From Roridomyces roridus (lineage: Eukaryota; Basidiomycota; Agaricomycetes; Agaricales; Mycenaceae), in NCBI GenBank assembly GCA_029378245.1, contig JARKIF010000012.1:1674001-1738000 (forward strand): 64,000 bases of DNA. The letters are read 5' to 3'. Below are positions 31,468 through 41,472 of this stretch, piece by piece; within the stretch, counting starts at the first letter, position 1; each line of letters begins with the position of its first letter. The position numbers and the translations under genes were made by a program. The notes beneath the pieces are model-generated. The model saw nothing but the letters and a program-made list of their open reading frames with translations, did not search any database and was not told the origin of the DNA.

Positions 31468-32554
31468 ATGTCCGCCCCCGAGCCCGAGCACGAAGGTGTC
31501 CCCGACACTGGACCTCAGCGTCACCCACGCTTCTACTTTGCGGATGGCACGGCCATTTTCAAGGTATGGCCATTGCTCGCATAACCAGCATCTATATTGA
31601 CGACTCCATGTGCTGCAGTTGACCTCCGAGAAGCACCCTCACGGAATTCTATACCGACTTCATCCATGCATCCTTGGGCTTCGTTCCAATGTCTTTGCCA
31701 CCATGTTCGCTCTACCCCGTGACAAGGACACCCCGGAGCAGATCCTAACAGAAGGCAAGCATGATGACAATCCCATTGAGCTGTCCATCTACCCCGCCGA
31801 GTTCGACAACATCCTGACATTCATGTACGCCGGTGCCAGGTACGCTTCCTTTGCTTATCCGCGTCCATCATCTTGCGATTGATGTCGTTAAACCAGCGAG
31901 TATCCGGATTCTCCGGAGTTTCTTGCTTCTGTTCTTAAGGTCTCGGCGTTCTTGGACATCGCGGATGGCGTCAAGTTTGCCACCACTCGTCTCGCCGCGC
32001 TCGGCGATCAGCTGCCGGCACCTCTCCAGCTCGAGCTTGGCCGTTCCCTTCGTATCCACTCCTGGCTCGAAACCGGATTTCGCCGGCTTGTGTGGTCGAA
32101 CATTCTAGACCTTGATTCGACCCACATGTCCCAGATTGGTATCGATGTCTATGTTCTGCTGACGCGGACCCAGGCCAAGATGCTCAGGCTTCGGACGAAG
32201 GTTGCGTTTGGCGTGCCCCCAGCGGTCAATGCTCCGGAGTGCAACACCCCGGGCACCTGTGGTTATGCGTGGAGTTGTGAGTGGAAGGAGTGCGTTCGGC
32301 TCCTTATCCATCACCCCGAGACTCCCGTCCCGTTAGCCGACATTCTCCTTCAATTGCGGAACGCCCACATCACCGACCTCTGTGACAAGTGTCTGGATTT
32401 GACGGTAACATGGATTTATGGGAAGTGCCTTCTGACGAAGGAAGAACGGCTTGTGGATGCGGCAGCTGAGGCGTTGGTGGGGATGTACCCTGTGGAGCCA
32501 ATGCGTGCCGCTCTCATCTCGTTGGCTGCCGTTGGTGTCACTCTTTCGGGCTAG
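31468..32554 (+). CDS. BTB/POZ domain protein (cargo inside transposon)
   Basis: The start at 31468 gives MSAPEPEHEGVPDTGPQRHP, then the BTB domain FYFADGTAIFK, LTSEKHPHGILYRLHPCILG, SNVFATMFALPRDKD, IELSIYPAEFDNILTFMYAG and YPDSPEFLASVLKVSAFLDI. Exons are 31468-31563, 31619-31839 and 31897-32554, with GT-AG introns of about 55 bp and no stops. The C-terminal part holds a Cys-rich patch (CNTPGTCGYAWSCEWKEC; LCDKCLDL). BTB domains mediate dimerisation and can act as Cullin-3 adaptors; this family is greatly expanded in agaricomycetes with roles unknown. Being intact inside a TIR-bounded element suggests captured cargo or an element-encoded accessory gene. Confidence 0.85.
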
Positions 32555-32642
32555 AATCAGTTGTTTCTGCTATGACGCTCTTTGCTACAATATTATTCAT
32601 TTTAATGTTGCATTTACAATATAAATAAGTGTTTAATTATTG

Positions 32643-33026
32643 AATTCCCACGCAAAATAACTCTAAAATAAATAGATAAACTGCTCAACCGAAAAAAATG
32701 TAGCGCGCAAGTGGACGAGAAAAAATGTAGCGCAGAATTGCATGTGCCAAAAATGTAGCGCGCGCTGTCGAGTTAGCGCCGAAATAAAGTAGCGCTCTGG
32801 ACCGGTCTGGGCCATCAAATATGTAGCGCGCATGTCCGCGAACAATTTGTAGCGCGACGTCAAAATAAAAATAGCGCGCAGTTGGCGTTCTTGCGCTACA
32901 TTTTTTTCGAACCTTCAAACCTGAAAATGTAGCGCAAAATCTGATTTTAGACTGAAAATGTAGTGCAAAACCTGTTTTTCACGAAAATATGTTGTGCATG
33001 ATTAAAAGTGCACTTTGACCGCCATA
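32643..33026 (-). repeat. Right terminal inverted repeat of the 6.4-kb transposon
   Basis: Inverse of 26645-27027, ending GACCGCCATA at 33026 and followed by the second AGCAGG. It starts only about 90 bp after the BTB stop codon, so the BTB terminator must lie in or just before the TIR. Confidence 0.88.
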
Positions 33027-33032
33027 AGCAGG

Positions 33033-33235
33033 TGCTAGCGGAGTGAGGCGGTTAGACCGAGTGTCGAGGGGCGTTAGCGTGGAGGGTAGCGTGGGCTCGT
33101 CGGCGGAGGACGCTCCCGGAGCGGACGCTGGTGTCTTGGAAAGAGGAGCTCGAGAGGCGAAGGTTGGAGCTGGAAGCTCCTGTTCTCCGGGAGGAGGGAG
33201 CCGGTGCCGACGGAGGAAGAAACATAATTAGAAGA
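33033..33235 (+). pseudogene. 3' remnant of USP copy U2
   Basis: Directly after the transposon's TSD the sequence resumes USP 3' text: GTGAGGCGGTTAGACCGAG is shared with U3 at about 37498. It runs on as a GC-rich patch to about 33235. Joining it to 26600-26644 restores one continuous USP 3' region. Confidence 0.55.
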
Positions 33236-33443
33236 CTTCGCTCAATGCTGTTGTCCGCCATAGATCCTCGTCACTATCCAATGCACTTTGCTCGCGTTTG
33301 CGGGCATCGCAACTGCATGGGTGAATCTGCGCTGCCTCTCCCCGCACCCTGGAATCCAATTGCCAGGGGTTAACGGTGTATGCGATGAGTATAAAGATAC
33401 CCCGCTCCAGCTCCCGCTGCAGAGCCGGGCACAGGTCAGTCAT
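33228..33443 (-). pseudogene. F-box-like gene, first-exon fragment (F2)
   Basis: From 33443: MTDLCPALQRELERGIFILI, clearly the first exon of the F1 family (MSDLCPVLPQDLERDIFLI). Homology ends after about 24 codons. The upstream leader with a TTATAATCGC box is also conserved. The rest of the gene is missing. Confidence 0.65.
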
Positions 33444-33564
33444 TGTGGGCAGACGATGGAGCGATTATAAAAGACAAGAAAACGCTCCGCGGCTCCAGAC
33501 AACTGCTAGTTTGGACTATTGAGCATTCGACTGGCAACAAACTGGCAAGTACATAAAATACCTA

Positions 33565-35459
33565 TCATAATTTTAATTTTCCGCTCGTCACAATCAACTC
33601 ACACACCAAAACCGCCGTCTCTTCTGGGGTGAGATCACGCTTCTTCGCTATGTGAGTCAAACCGTCGTATATTTGGGAGCTCATCGAGCCAAAGGGAACT
33701 GCCACGGAAATTTCCTCCGGCTTGCCATAACCCAGATACGCAATATGCAGCGCCGATGGTCCTCCGGTGCGAGCAGGCAAATCCGGGATTGGCAACCATA
33801 AACTGAACCGCAGCGATATAAATATCAAAGCGGCAACAGCGGTAATCAGTGTGAACCAGAGCTCTGATGAATGATTTCTCGCGGTGGGTGAGGCCCAATC
33901 CTGCGTATTCTAAGTACCAAGTTGAAATCGTGGGTGAGTGAGTGTCTTCGTGATCGGACGAAATGACAAACTGCGGTAAGAATCCAGACGAGTGCCGCAC
34001 TCGTCCCGGTGTCCGGCCCTCCAGGCAATACGCTGGCATTCGGGCGTGCAATAGGTAGCAATGAAGCACCCGGCACATCGCTTGAAAAGGTGTTTTCCGC
34101 TCGTTTTGCTGCACTGTTTATTCGCCTGAGTGCCCGGGAGAGAGAAAGTGGATCGTTCATCTCACCTGCGAGTTGTCGCATCTAAGAGGCACCGGTCGAC
34201 CGGCCTTTTCCCAAGCATTCAAAATCTGCATTCGATGTTCCGCCAAATTCTTCAATGCAGTCCAAAAAGAATAGCACCGCGATCGAGAAAATGCCTCGCT
34301 CTGGGAGTGTTCATGGGCTCTTTCCATGGACGACTTCATCTCGACGACAACGGAGTAATAGACCAACATTGGGGCTATAACCTGGACCAGTAGGTAGTCC
34401 ACATCCTTCTCGTATGCAGGGTCAATTCGTTCCGCCAAATTGATGAGATGGAGTAGAAGGTCGGCCTCAAGCGCCTGCAGCGTCCAGCGATAGCCCGGCA
34501 ATGAGATCATGTACCTGATCAGAGTGAAAAGTGCCAGAGGCTTGTTCGAAACGGGATTCTGTAGCACATCCAGGGCAAGCACCAGGTGCCGAATGATGTT
34601 CTCGGAGAGGAGGTCCGCAACGAGCGTGGGCGACAGGTCTCGCACGCGGTCCAGAAAGTCGCAAATCGCGGTGAGTGTTATCGCACCCAAGTAGTCTCCG
34701 TCACTCGCTTGAGCGAGCGCCGGGGACATTAATGAGAAAATAGTTGAAGTGAAGGTGTGGTTTTCACTGAAGCCGTCGACAATTTCTTGAAAGTCGTCCG
34801 GGCTCTTGAGAGTCATGTTGAGCAGCATGAAAGTTGACCCAGGCATAGCCAACGGTGTTGGACGGGCGGTCATTGGGTATACTTCTTGCATCATAATGGA
34901 CCACGCTGAAGCAGCCATGCGACAACCGCCGGGAGCCGAGCGGATGATTTCCCGAGAAGGAGGATGCTCCATCAACAACATCATGATTGTGGCCCTGGTC
35001 ATACGCCGAGAAATAATGCAGCGGATCTCACCACTGGCGGAGTCGGAATAGAGCGCCAGCAGTCACATCCAACGAAAAAGGCGGGGCCAAAAATCAGGCG
35101 TCGTTTCGAAGGGATAGATTGGACGGCGAATGACGACTGAAAGCGCATAGAGCATTTTGAAAGCGTTATCGACAAGCGGAGGGGGAGTCTCGACATTATC
35201 TAAACCAGCGTCCGTTGAAGGAATAAAAGCGGGATCCAGGTTGGCAAAGATGACTGGAAGCAATCCTAGAGACTGGTCGTCCCTGAGACTGTCCACCACA
35301 GCGCGCAATTTGGCGATATCCCTGGAGGAGCCTTTCATCGCGGCCGCTGCAAGCGCTGCGGGCTAATCAGTCGGCTGGACTCGCCTGGGAGATGGGACTT
35401 GCATGTAGCGCCACAGGAAGCCTTGAAGTACTTGTTGCCGCAGAATGGTGCACCGCCAT
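33565..35459 (-). pseudogene. MYND-finger protein (M2), near full length but broken
   Basis: Exon 1 starts at 35459 (MAVHHSAATSTSRLPVALH). A possible GC-AG intron of 40 bp leads to PAALAAAAMKGSSRDIAKLR and LGLLPVIFANLDPAFIPSTD. The helical middle part (PLALFTLIRYMISLPGYRW; MLVYYSVVVEMKSSMERA) leads to a complete MYND finger at about 33975-34110 (FKRCAGCFIATYCTPECQR; GHRDEC). The C-terminal domain follows (THREKSFIRALVHTDYR). Breaks: an in-frame TGA after FWPRLFRWM (about 35063), and a +1 shift in the C-terminal domain, where the frame moves to GPSALHIAYLGYGKPEE and ends at 33565. It is probably a recent pseudogene of the M5 type. Confidence 0.72.
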
Positions 35460-35545
35460 CCTTGGCTTACTCCAACATTCACCTGGCAGTACTCCCCTCA
35501 ACATAGATGATACATCCTTTGATGATGACCTAGTTACATCCTTTT

Positions 35546-37174
35546 CAGTATTCAACCTCTGCGTCCTCCGATCTCGGCATGGCGAACCGGATCGAATGCA
35601 AGTCCAGTGCCACCTCCGGAGCTTCGCTTGTTACTCCAGGCGCCCCTGCCTCGTGGAGGTTGAGCATCAGTCGACATATTAAAGCCAGGGACAGGCTTCA
35701 GGTTCGTTTCAGTTTCAAAGATTATTTCAAGTCATTGACAAATGCCCACATACTTTGTTGTAAACAAAGACATGAATCCACCCAGTAAGAGCTGCATTGT
35801 ATGGTCTGCGGGAGGTCCATGGGAAGGCCTGGAGGGACTCACATCGCCGAACTAAGGAATATCTGTGAGAAGAGGAGGACACTGCCGACAAACGGAGCTC
35901 ACATATAACGATAGTAAGTTAGCAAGGTTCGATAACACAATTATCCTGGAGGGTCCTCATGTGCGTAATGAACTTGATCCGGATTACAACATACCCAAAA
36001 TACATGCTCCCTTTTCACAGATGAGTTTATCTGTGAGCAACCCACCGGCTCATAGACCTAAGACGCACCGTCAGTGGCCATTCTTTGCATCAAGGACCCG
36101 GAGTACAGTGGCAAAGAATGCCGTTGATAAGCCCGTCGTACGGTCAACACGAACACCAGCAAGTCAAAAGCCAGTCTGTCCCAGAGTCTTCACGATCCTG
36201 GCGAACATGAAAATACTTGGCTTACATTAATTCCCAGCCAATCGCCGGTCCTGCAGCATAAATGGTGAATCAACCCCGTGGGGAAACATGGGTACGCACG
36301 CATAGCGCTGTGTTTCCGGATTGATATCGGTGAGAAGGTAGCTTGGAAAGAAAAGCAAAACTGACGCAGCCCGGCTGAGCGCTGCATGACAACCTCTGAA
36401 TCCCGGCGCCTCCTTGAGGTCCATGTGTTCCCCATATTTGATTAAATCCCACTGGAACATGTTGATACTGCAGTTCTCTATGAGGGGACAGTCACATACA
36501 ATGGAGACGCCCACCACGGCGGAAGTGGCAACCATGAAACAGCAGAATCAGCTGGTTGAAACCGTAGATTGCGGCTACACGGAGGGCGAGGGTCACTGGG
36601 AACAAGTGATGCATTATGTTTCGCTAAGTAGTCCGCGGCCGGCTGGAAACTCACCTTCGATGAGGAGTTCAAGGCTCACGATGAGGACTTGCCACACCCA
36701 TTCCATTTTCAAACAACTGTTGGTCGCTCAGTAACGGGACCCAGCTGACTGGATCTACTTACCTCTGGAGTTGATTCAACTGAACTGGAAGCAACGAGCA
36801 GTTCTCAGATGAATTCACATACCTCATGGTCTGATGCCCCGAAATAATACAGGAACATGACAAGAGTCGCTACAAGGCCAAGATACCTGAAGGCGAAGAA
36901 CCAGCAAGTACTGGGCCGGAGTTTCGACGACCAGATATATTTGATTTCCGTGTTCAGAGTCAGCAGGTGGTCGTAGATAAGAATGACTGTGGGACAACGC
37001 AATCGGCTTCGGTGACTAGGAATCAAGATTGTGTGACCTACCGAGCCCAGAGAGGAATATGGACCGTGTGATGCGACTGGGAGAGCGTGAGCGGGTATGA
37101 ATAATTCCATCTTGTGTTACACACTGATCGAAAGCGAAGGTCGAGTAGTCCAAATTGTCAGATTCAGAGCCCAT
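35546..37174 (-). CDS. DUF6533 membrane protein (D5)
   Basis: The start at 37174 gives MGSESDNLDYSTFAFDQC. After one or two introns come IYDHLLTLNTEIKYIWSSK and RYLGLVATLVMFLYYFGASDHE. The later exons hold transmembrane segments and end in the family tail LDLHSIRFAMPRSEDAEVEY (stop 35546). DUF6533 proteins have about seven membrane helices and unknown function. Several middle exons (36000-36600) are hard to join, so partial decay is possible. The gene lies just upstream of M2 on the same strand. The small 5' exon that should join FDQC to IYDH could not be resolved. Confidence 0.6.
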
Positions 37175-37424
37175 GGGTGAGACGAAGGTGGGGATCAAAA
37201 CTCACGAGGGACAAATGAGCACAGATACTTATGAGAGCTACTGACAGATTGGCGCCCCCAGCGGATCGCGGAGAGGTGGGCGTTTCCCCTGAATCGAAGC
37301 GTTTTTGAACAAAACACTCATATAGCGTCCAATGAGATCATGCAGACTAAATTAGGCAGTTTTACCTACTTACACGGATTGAATTTCGTATTTCGGACGC
37401 GCAGGTTGAGGAGCAGGCTGCGGA

Positions 37425-37570
37425 GGGACGGTCGGCGTTTATACTCTCCTACGAGCCCGTGCCGTCATGGTCTCGCCGGATCATTGGCGGTAGAGGGGAG
37501 TGGGGCGGTTAGACCGAGGGTAGTGCGAAGTGCGAGTGTCGGCATGGGGCGTGGCAGTAGTCGGGGCGTC
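37425..37570 (+). pseudogene. USP 3' fragment (U3)
   Basis: FILSYEPVPSWSRRIIGGRG resembles the end of USP catalytic domains (the 'AYxLFYE' motif). The next GTGGGGCGGTTAGACCGAG matches the U2 remnant at 33060. It is an isolated scrap fused on its right to a DUF2235 scrap. Confidence 0.5.
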
Positions 37571-37576
37571 AGCAGC

Positions 37577-37612
37577 CCGACATCACCCACGACCAGCGTT
37601 GCCTCTGAACGC
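37577..37612 (+). pseudogene. DUF2235 exon-1 scrap
   Basis: About 35 bp matching 14577-14612 (encoding PDVTHDQRCLC in the intact gene) with about three mismatches. It lies directly between the USP scrap and the MYND 5' copy M3, making a three-gene chimera. Confidence 0.55.
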
Positions 37613-37649
37613 AAGTGTCGCAATTTGGCCTTTCATGATGCATCGCGGC

Positions 37650-38055
37650 CGACTCTGCAACGCGCTGCGGGCTAATCAGCCGGCCGAATCGCCTAGAACA
37701 GTCGGAACTTGCATGTAATGCCCTGGGGAGCCTTCAAGGATGGCTTTCTTGAGCCTTGAAGAACACGGTGAATACTGTACTATTACGACCATTTATTCAG
37801 GTGACGGGTGACGGCCGCCTGTGAAATGAACGAATTCCAGGGTGACGACCAAAATCTGGGGCTCGGCAGCTCGGAAAAATGTGATTTCCCGTCAATTATT
37901 GACGATATGCGTGATCCGACTGATCCCATCAGTCCATATATGGCAATTTGATCTGATGGCCGCTCGGTGAACTTCTTATCCAGTGAACTTTTGCGTTGAC
38001 GCGTGACACCCAGTGAATAAATGGTCGTAATAGTACAGTACCCGTCATGGTCGCT
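37650..38055 (-). pseudogene. MYND-protein 5' fragment (M3), exon 1 split by a MITE
   Basis: It contains the same exon-2 start as M1 and M2 (rc of CTGCAACGCGCTGCGGGCTA at about 37658). The first-exon text is CCATGACGGGTA / TTCACCG, interrupted by the TA-flanked element at 37775-38038. Nothing further downstream of exon 2 is present. It is collinear with M6 in the other duplicated block. Confidence 0.6.
37775..38038. mobile_element. 264-bp Tc1/mariner-type MITE
   Basis: Perfect 25-bp inverted ends starting CTGTACTATTACGACCATTT, flanked by TA. The paralogous M1 site (about 23687-23706, CGGTGAATGCTTGTCATGG) lacks the insert, which proves the borders. There is no coding capacity. Confidence 0.88.
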
Positions 38056-38081
38056 GGCATGAAACGCATTGGGACTTGATG

Positions 38082-39050
38082 CCCAGTGAAAAGTCGCTCG
38101 GATTGTTTGCGTCGAAATGGGATGAAATGGTGAAGTGATCCTTAGCCGCGTGAGTGATGATTTGGGATAATTGGGGTTGAATTGTACACGGCTGTCAAGG
38201 TCTGTCTAGCTCATCCCAATCAAACTCATTTCATCCCCTCATACCATGTGGTGTCTTCACAATTTTATGGGCATCCTTCCACGCCACCAGGCAACATTCT
38301 CTAGTGCTTGAATCGGTGTATGGACCCTAATGCACAATTGACAAGTGGCATGGGCACATTTCCTCAACACATCCCACTACTCTGATCCGCTGTAGTGCTC
38401 ACCAAGGTTTCTGAGCTCCATAAAATGCTGTATTCAATAGCCCAGTGGTAGAGAGGCCCGGAAAGTAATTTGTTAGCCAGAAGGGAAGACCATCGGAGTG
38501 TCGAAGAGTGAAGCACTTGAAGTTGTACTATTAGTCTAGTGGTAACTGTTGTTTCTTTTGGAATTCTCCCGGTGCGCGTAGGTCATCCGTTCGATTCCCG
38601 TGAGTTTCTATACATATATATAAGGTTTATAAGAGTTCTTTCAGTCTAAGAGTGGGTTGTAGTGTCCAAAGTAATAGTAAATAGAGACGGGTGTAGAAAT
38701 GTAATAAAAGCAATAAACAGCAGCAGAAAGGCCTACCAGTGCATCTGGGAGCACCAGACAGACTTTTTTCGCCCATGGGAAAGGCTCTCAAACGAACCTA
38801 TTCGAGCGGGTTTGGGCACCAAATTGACAGGTTGACGGTTGCCGAATGATTGCTGCCAAGCATATGAAATGGGATGATATGGGATGAAATGTACGCTTGT
38901 GGGAAGTTGTACAAATCATGCCATTCCATGCACAAACCATCCCCATTTTTACTATCACTTTGGGTTTCGTATGTGTTGGATTGCGGCAAGGTGGCACTCG
39001 GCCAAATGATCCCAATCCAACTCAAACAATCCCATCGACTTGTCACTGGG
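38082..39050. mobile_element. 969-bp non-autonomous element with TSD CTTGATG
   Basis: The ends CCCAGTGAAAAGTCGCTCGG and, inverted, CCCAGTGACAAGTCGATGGG extend to about 28 bp with three mismatches. CTTGATG flanks both sides (38075-38081, 39051-39057; 8 bp if the next C is included). The M1 paralogue reads through (TTTGATGCCCGTGATC at about 23745). TGGGATGA-type motifs recur near both ends. The middle carries a tRNA-like promoter. The TSD length fits hAT-like families. Confidence 0.82.
38528..38605 (+). other. tRNA-like sequence with Pol III box A/B
   Basis: ATTAGTCTAGTGGTAAC fits box A and CCGTTCGATTCCCG fits box B about 60 bp later. The stems do not pair well, so it is not a functional tRNA. 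A second box-A-like phrase (TAGCCCAGTGGTAGAG) lies at about 38450. It shares ATTAGTCTAGT with the tRNA-like segment at 6598-6690. Confidence 0.45.
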
Positions 39051-39208
39051 CTTGATGCCCGTTCTCTTTCCGGAATCCGGATCATTGTCACTTCTTTCTT
39101 CCGCACCACCATCGCCAACGCAAGCCGCCTCGATTGCGCCCGGCAGATAGAATCTTCCCGGCTGGCTTTCAAAAATTAAATTAAATTAAATCTACTATCT
39201 GCGGCCTT
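39051..39208 (-). other. Upstream region shared by M1, M3 and M6
   Basis: Homologous to 23745-23890 and 62535-62600: the phrases CTTCTTTCTTCCGCACCACCA and GGCTGGCTTTCAA recur in all three. It is the ancestral 5' flank of the MYND genes in the duplicated blocks. No gene is present. Confidence 0.55.
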
Positions 39209-39541
39209 TAGGGTGCTGTAAATAACACCTGTTTATAAACACGGTTTATAATGTTTTCGGCTGAACTGTCCGTTTATAAACGCCTCCGAGGTCATCATTG
39301 ATGCCATCAATGTTGCTGATCGCTCTTTGGGGCGTGTTTTAGCAGCCTGAAATTTGGGTCAAGTGCTATTTTTGGGTTGTTGAACACTGGGAAGGTGCCA
39401 GAGAGCTCAGAAGTGTCCCGGAGCCGAAATTTTGCTCTGCAGCTCACATGTCCACCTTTTTCATGCCAGTTTTTACACCGGTTTATTAACTGGGTTAATT
39501 AACCGGTAAATAAGGGTCCCGGATTAATTTACAGCACCCTA
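39209..39541. mobile_element. 333-bp hAT-type MITE, 8-bp TSD GCGGCCTT
   Basis: Inverted ends TAGGGTGCTGTAAAT, flanked by GCGGCCTT (39201-39208, 39542-39549). Internal GTTTATAAAC(G) motifs repeat near the left end. The TAGGG start, 8-bp TSD and short TIR are standard hAT features. There is no coding capacity. It lies between the MYND 5' flank and the E-family relic. Confidence 0.9.
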
Positions 39542-39549
39542 GCGGCCTT

Positions 39550-39780
39550 CTATTCAAATTGCTACTTCACCTGGCCGCCTGGCACCCACTCTCACATCCT
39601 GGAGGCCTCACCCTCCGCGTGCCGCTTCAAAGAGCCACGCTGGACGAAACTTGCATTCGAATGCGGAGACCGCCGGTACAGCTCTATACAACCCTAGTCA
39701 AATACAATACACTGCAACCCAAAGCATCCCACCCAGTTGAGCTCTCCCACAAAGCCTGCGCCGCATTATTTTGATATCTA
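39550..39780 (-). pseudogene. Coiled-coil/E-family gene, 3' end relic
   Basis: The stretch around CACTGCAACCCAAAGCATCCCAC corresponds, on the - strand, to the C-terminal GLQCxGFDE coding region of E2 (53820) and E3 (62810). Only the last exon region is left and its frame is broken. In position it equals the 3' end of E3 relative to M6. Confidence 0.6.
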
Positions 39781-40131
39781 CCCGCGCCGTCCCGCCGCCC
39801 GCGTGTTGTGGACGTTTCGGGCGTAAATTCAATTCAATTCACCACCAATAGATGATGGGTATCCTTGCATGCTTCCAATAAACGAGCAAGATTCATCCAC
39901 AACGGGGTATCTCATTCCTAGACTCCCACTCAGTTAGCTTCCGCACCAAATTTCACGCGATGTTGATATCCCACCCACCGGAATCACTGGAATTCAAGAA
40001 ACTGAACGCTGCCATCGACTGACGGAACAATGAGACGAATATCTATGACCGTGGACCCGCTGGCGCCGATGCTCGGACATCTCGGAGATGTTCCACATCG
40101 ACAGTAATTTGTATTGGACACTTGCATTCTT
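39781..40131. other. No gene seen
   Basis: Spacer between the E relic and the D6 fragment. I see no reading frame with a motif and no element ends. Confidence 0.5.
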
Positions 40132-40975
40132 TTAGTATTCGACATCTGCGTCTTCCGATCTCGACATGGCGAACCGAATCGACTGCAAGTCCGCTGTCGC
40201 CTCCGGAGCTTCGCTCGTTATTCCGCGAGCACCCGCTTCGTGCAGATTGAGCATCAGCCGGCAAATTAATGCCAGAGACAGGCTTCAGGTATGGTTTAGA
40301 GATGATTTAGCGGCGACAAGCGCTCACATACTTCGTTGTAAACCAAGACATCAAACCCCCGAGTAAGACCTGCATTTTATGCTCTGCGGAATATTCACGG
40401 AAAGGCCTGCAAGGACTCACATCACCGAGCTAGCAGTATGGGTCAGAACTCAGAAGAGAGCACTTCTCGCAAGCGCAGCTCACATATAACGATAGTAGGT
40501 TGGCGAGGTTGGATAACACGATTATTCTGTAGGGTCCTCATGTCTGCGAATCACTTTGTCTGTATTGCAACATACCCAAAATACATACTCCCTTTTCACA
40601 GATGAGGTTACGTTTCAGCCCGTTGAGTGGTAGGCGCACCGTCAGTACCCATTCTTTGCATCAATGATCCGAAGTACAGCGGCAAGGAATGCCGCTGATA
40701 AGCCCGTCGTACCGTCAACACGAACACGAGAGAGTCGAAAATGAGTCTGTCCCAGCCTGATCACACCATCTTGGCAGACACATGAATACTTACTCACATG
40801 AGTTCCCAAATAATCGCCGGGCCTGCGGGATGCATCGTGGTCACTTCCATCAACCCAGTGAGAGGGAAAATACTCACGAATAGCGCTGTTTATTGAATCG
40901 AGATAGTTGAGAAGGTAGCTTGAAGAGAACGGAATAGTGCCCTTACGCAGCCCGGCTGTATGTGAGCTCCGTTCA
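40132..40975 (-). pseudogene. DUF6533 3' half (D6)
   Basis: It carries the last exon (tail RFAMSRSEDADVEY-like, ending at about 40132) and the middle exons up to about 40975, where the homology stops at ACGCAGCCCGGCTG. Two breaks are visible. It lacks all 5' exons. Confidence 0.65.
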
Positions 40976-41347
40976 ACTTTGTGGGTAGTCCCGTAAAATT
41001 CTGACCGCTCTGCTTAGCTCGGCGATGTGAGTCTTCCAGGCATGCTTATGGACATCCCGCAGACCATAAAATGCACTGGCAGGTCCTACTCGGTGGATTG
41101 ATGTCTTGGTTTACAACAAAGTATGTGCCTTTGTCACCGGCAGATGATCGATGATCCTTAAATCATACCTGAAGCCTGTCTCTGGCTTTAGTCTGTCGAC
41201 TGATGCTCAACCTACACGAGGCGGGGGCTCCTGGAGTAGCGAGCGAGGCTCCGGAGGCAACACTGGACTTGCAGTCGATCCGGTTCGCGATGCCGAGGTC
41301 GGAGGATGCAGATGTAGAATGCTACAAGAATGAAACTGAAGAATAGG
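40976..41347 (+). pseudogene. DUF6533 3' end in opposite orientation (D7)
   Basis: On the + strand the same last exon appears (LMLNLHEAGAPGVASEAPEA, then IRFAMPRSEDADVEC) and runs into an extended tail YKNETEE. It is joined back-to-back with D6, forming an inverted duplication of the gene's 3' half. Confidence 0.65.
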
Positions 41348-41472
41348 TCACCAAAAAGCTGCGTCCTTGATGCCGGGTACTGCCGGATGGGTAGAACCCG
41401 GATCAGTGACCCTCAAGTCCGTGTATACAAGAAGTGTGTGGTATGCTACATCATGTATAACACAGTGGTAAT

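Larger units (their letters stand above)
26645..33026. mobile_element. 6.38-kb integrase-type DNA transposon (IS3EU-like) with BTB cargo
   Basis: Nearly identical inverted repeats of about 383 bp lie at 26645-27027 and 32643-33026, ending TATGGCGGTCAAAGTGCAC. They are flanked by the 6-bp duplication AGCAGG (26639-26644, 33027-33032). The interior has an integrase-core (DDE) gene, a gene with an N-terminal Cys/His motif, and an intact BTB gene. The flanks join into the USP copy U2, consistent with a clean insertion. A 6-bp TSD and an integrase-like transposase are the traits described for the IS3EU superfamily; the assignment is inference. The integrase gene is 3'-truncated, so this copy may not move on its own. 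Confidence 0.82.

Noticed and set aside
38528..38605. Functional tRNA gene on the + strand
   Set aside because: Box motifs are good but the T-stem and acceptor stem do not pair; it lies inside a transposable element.
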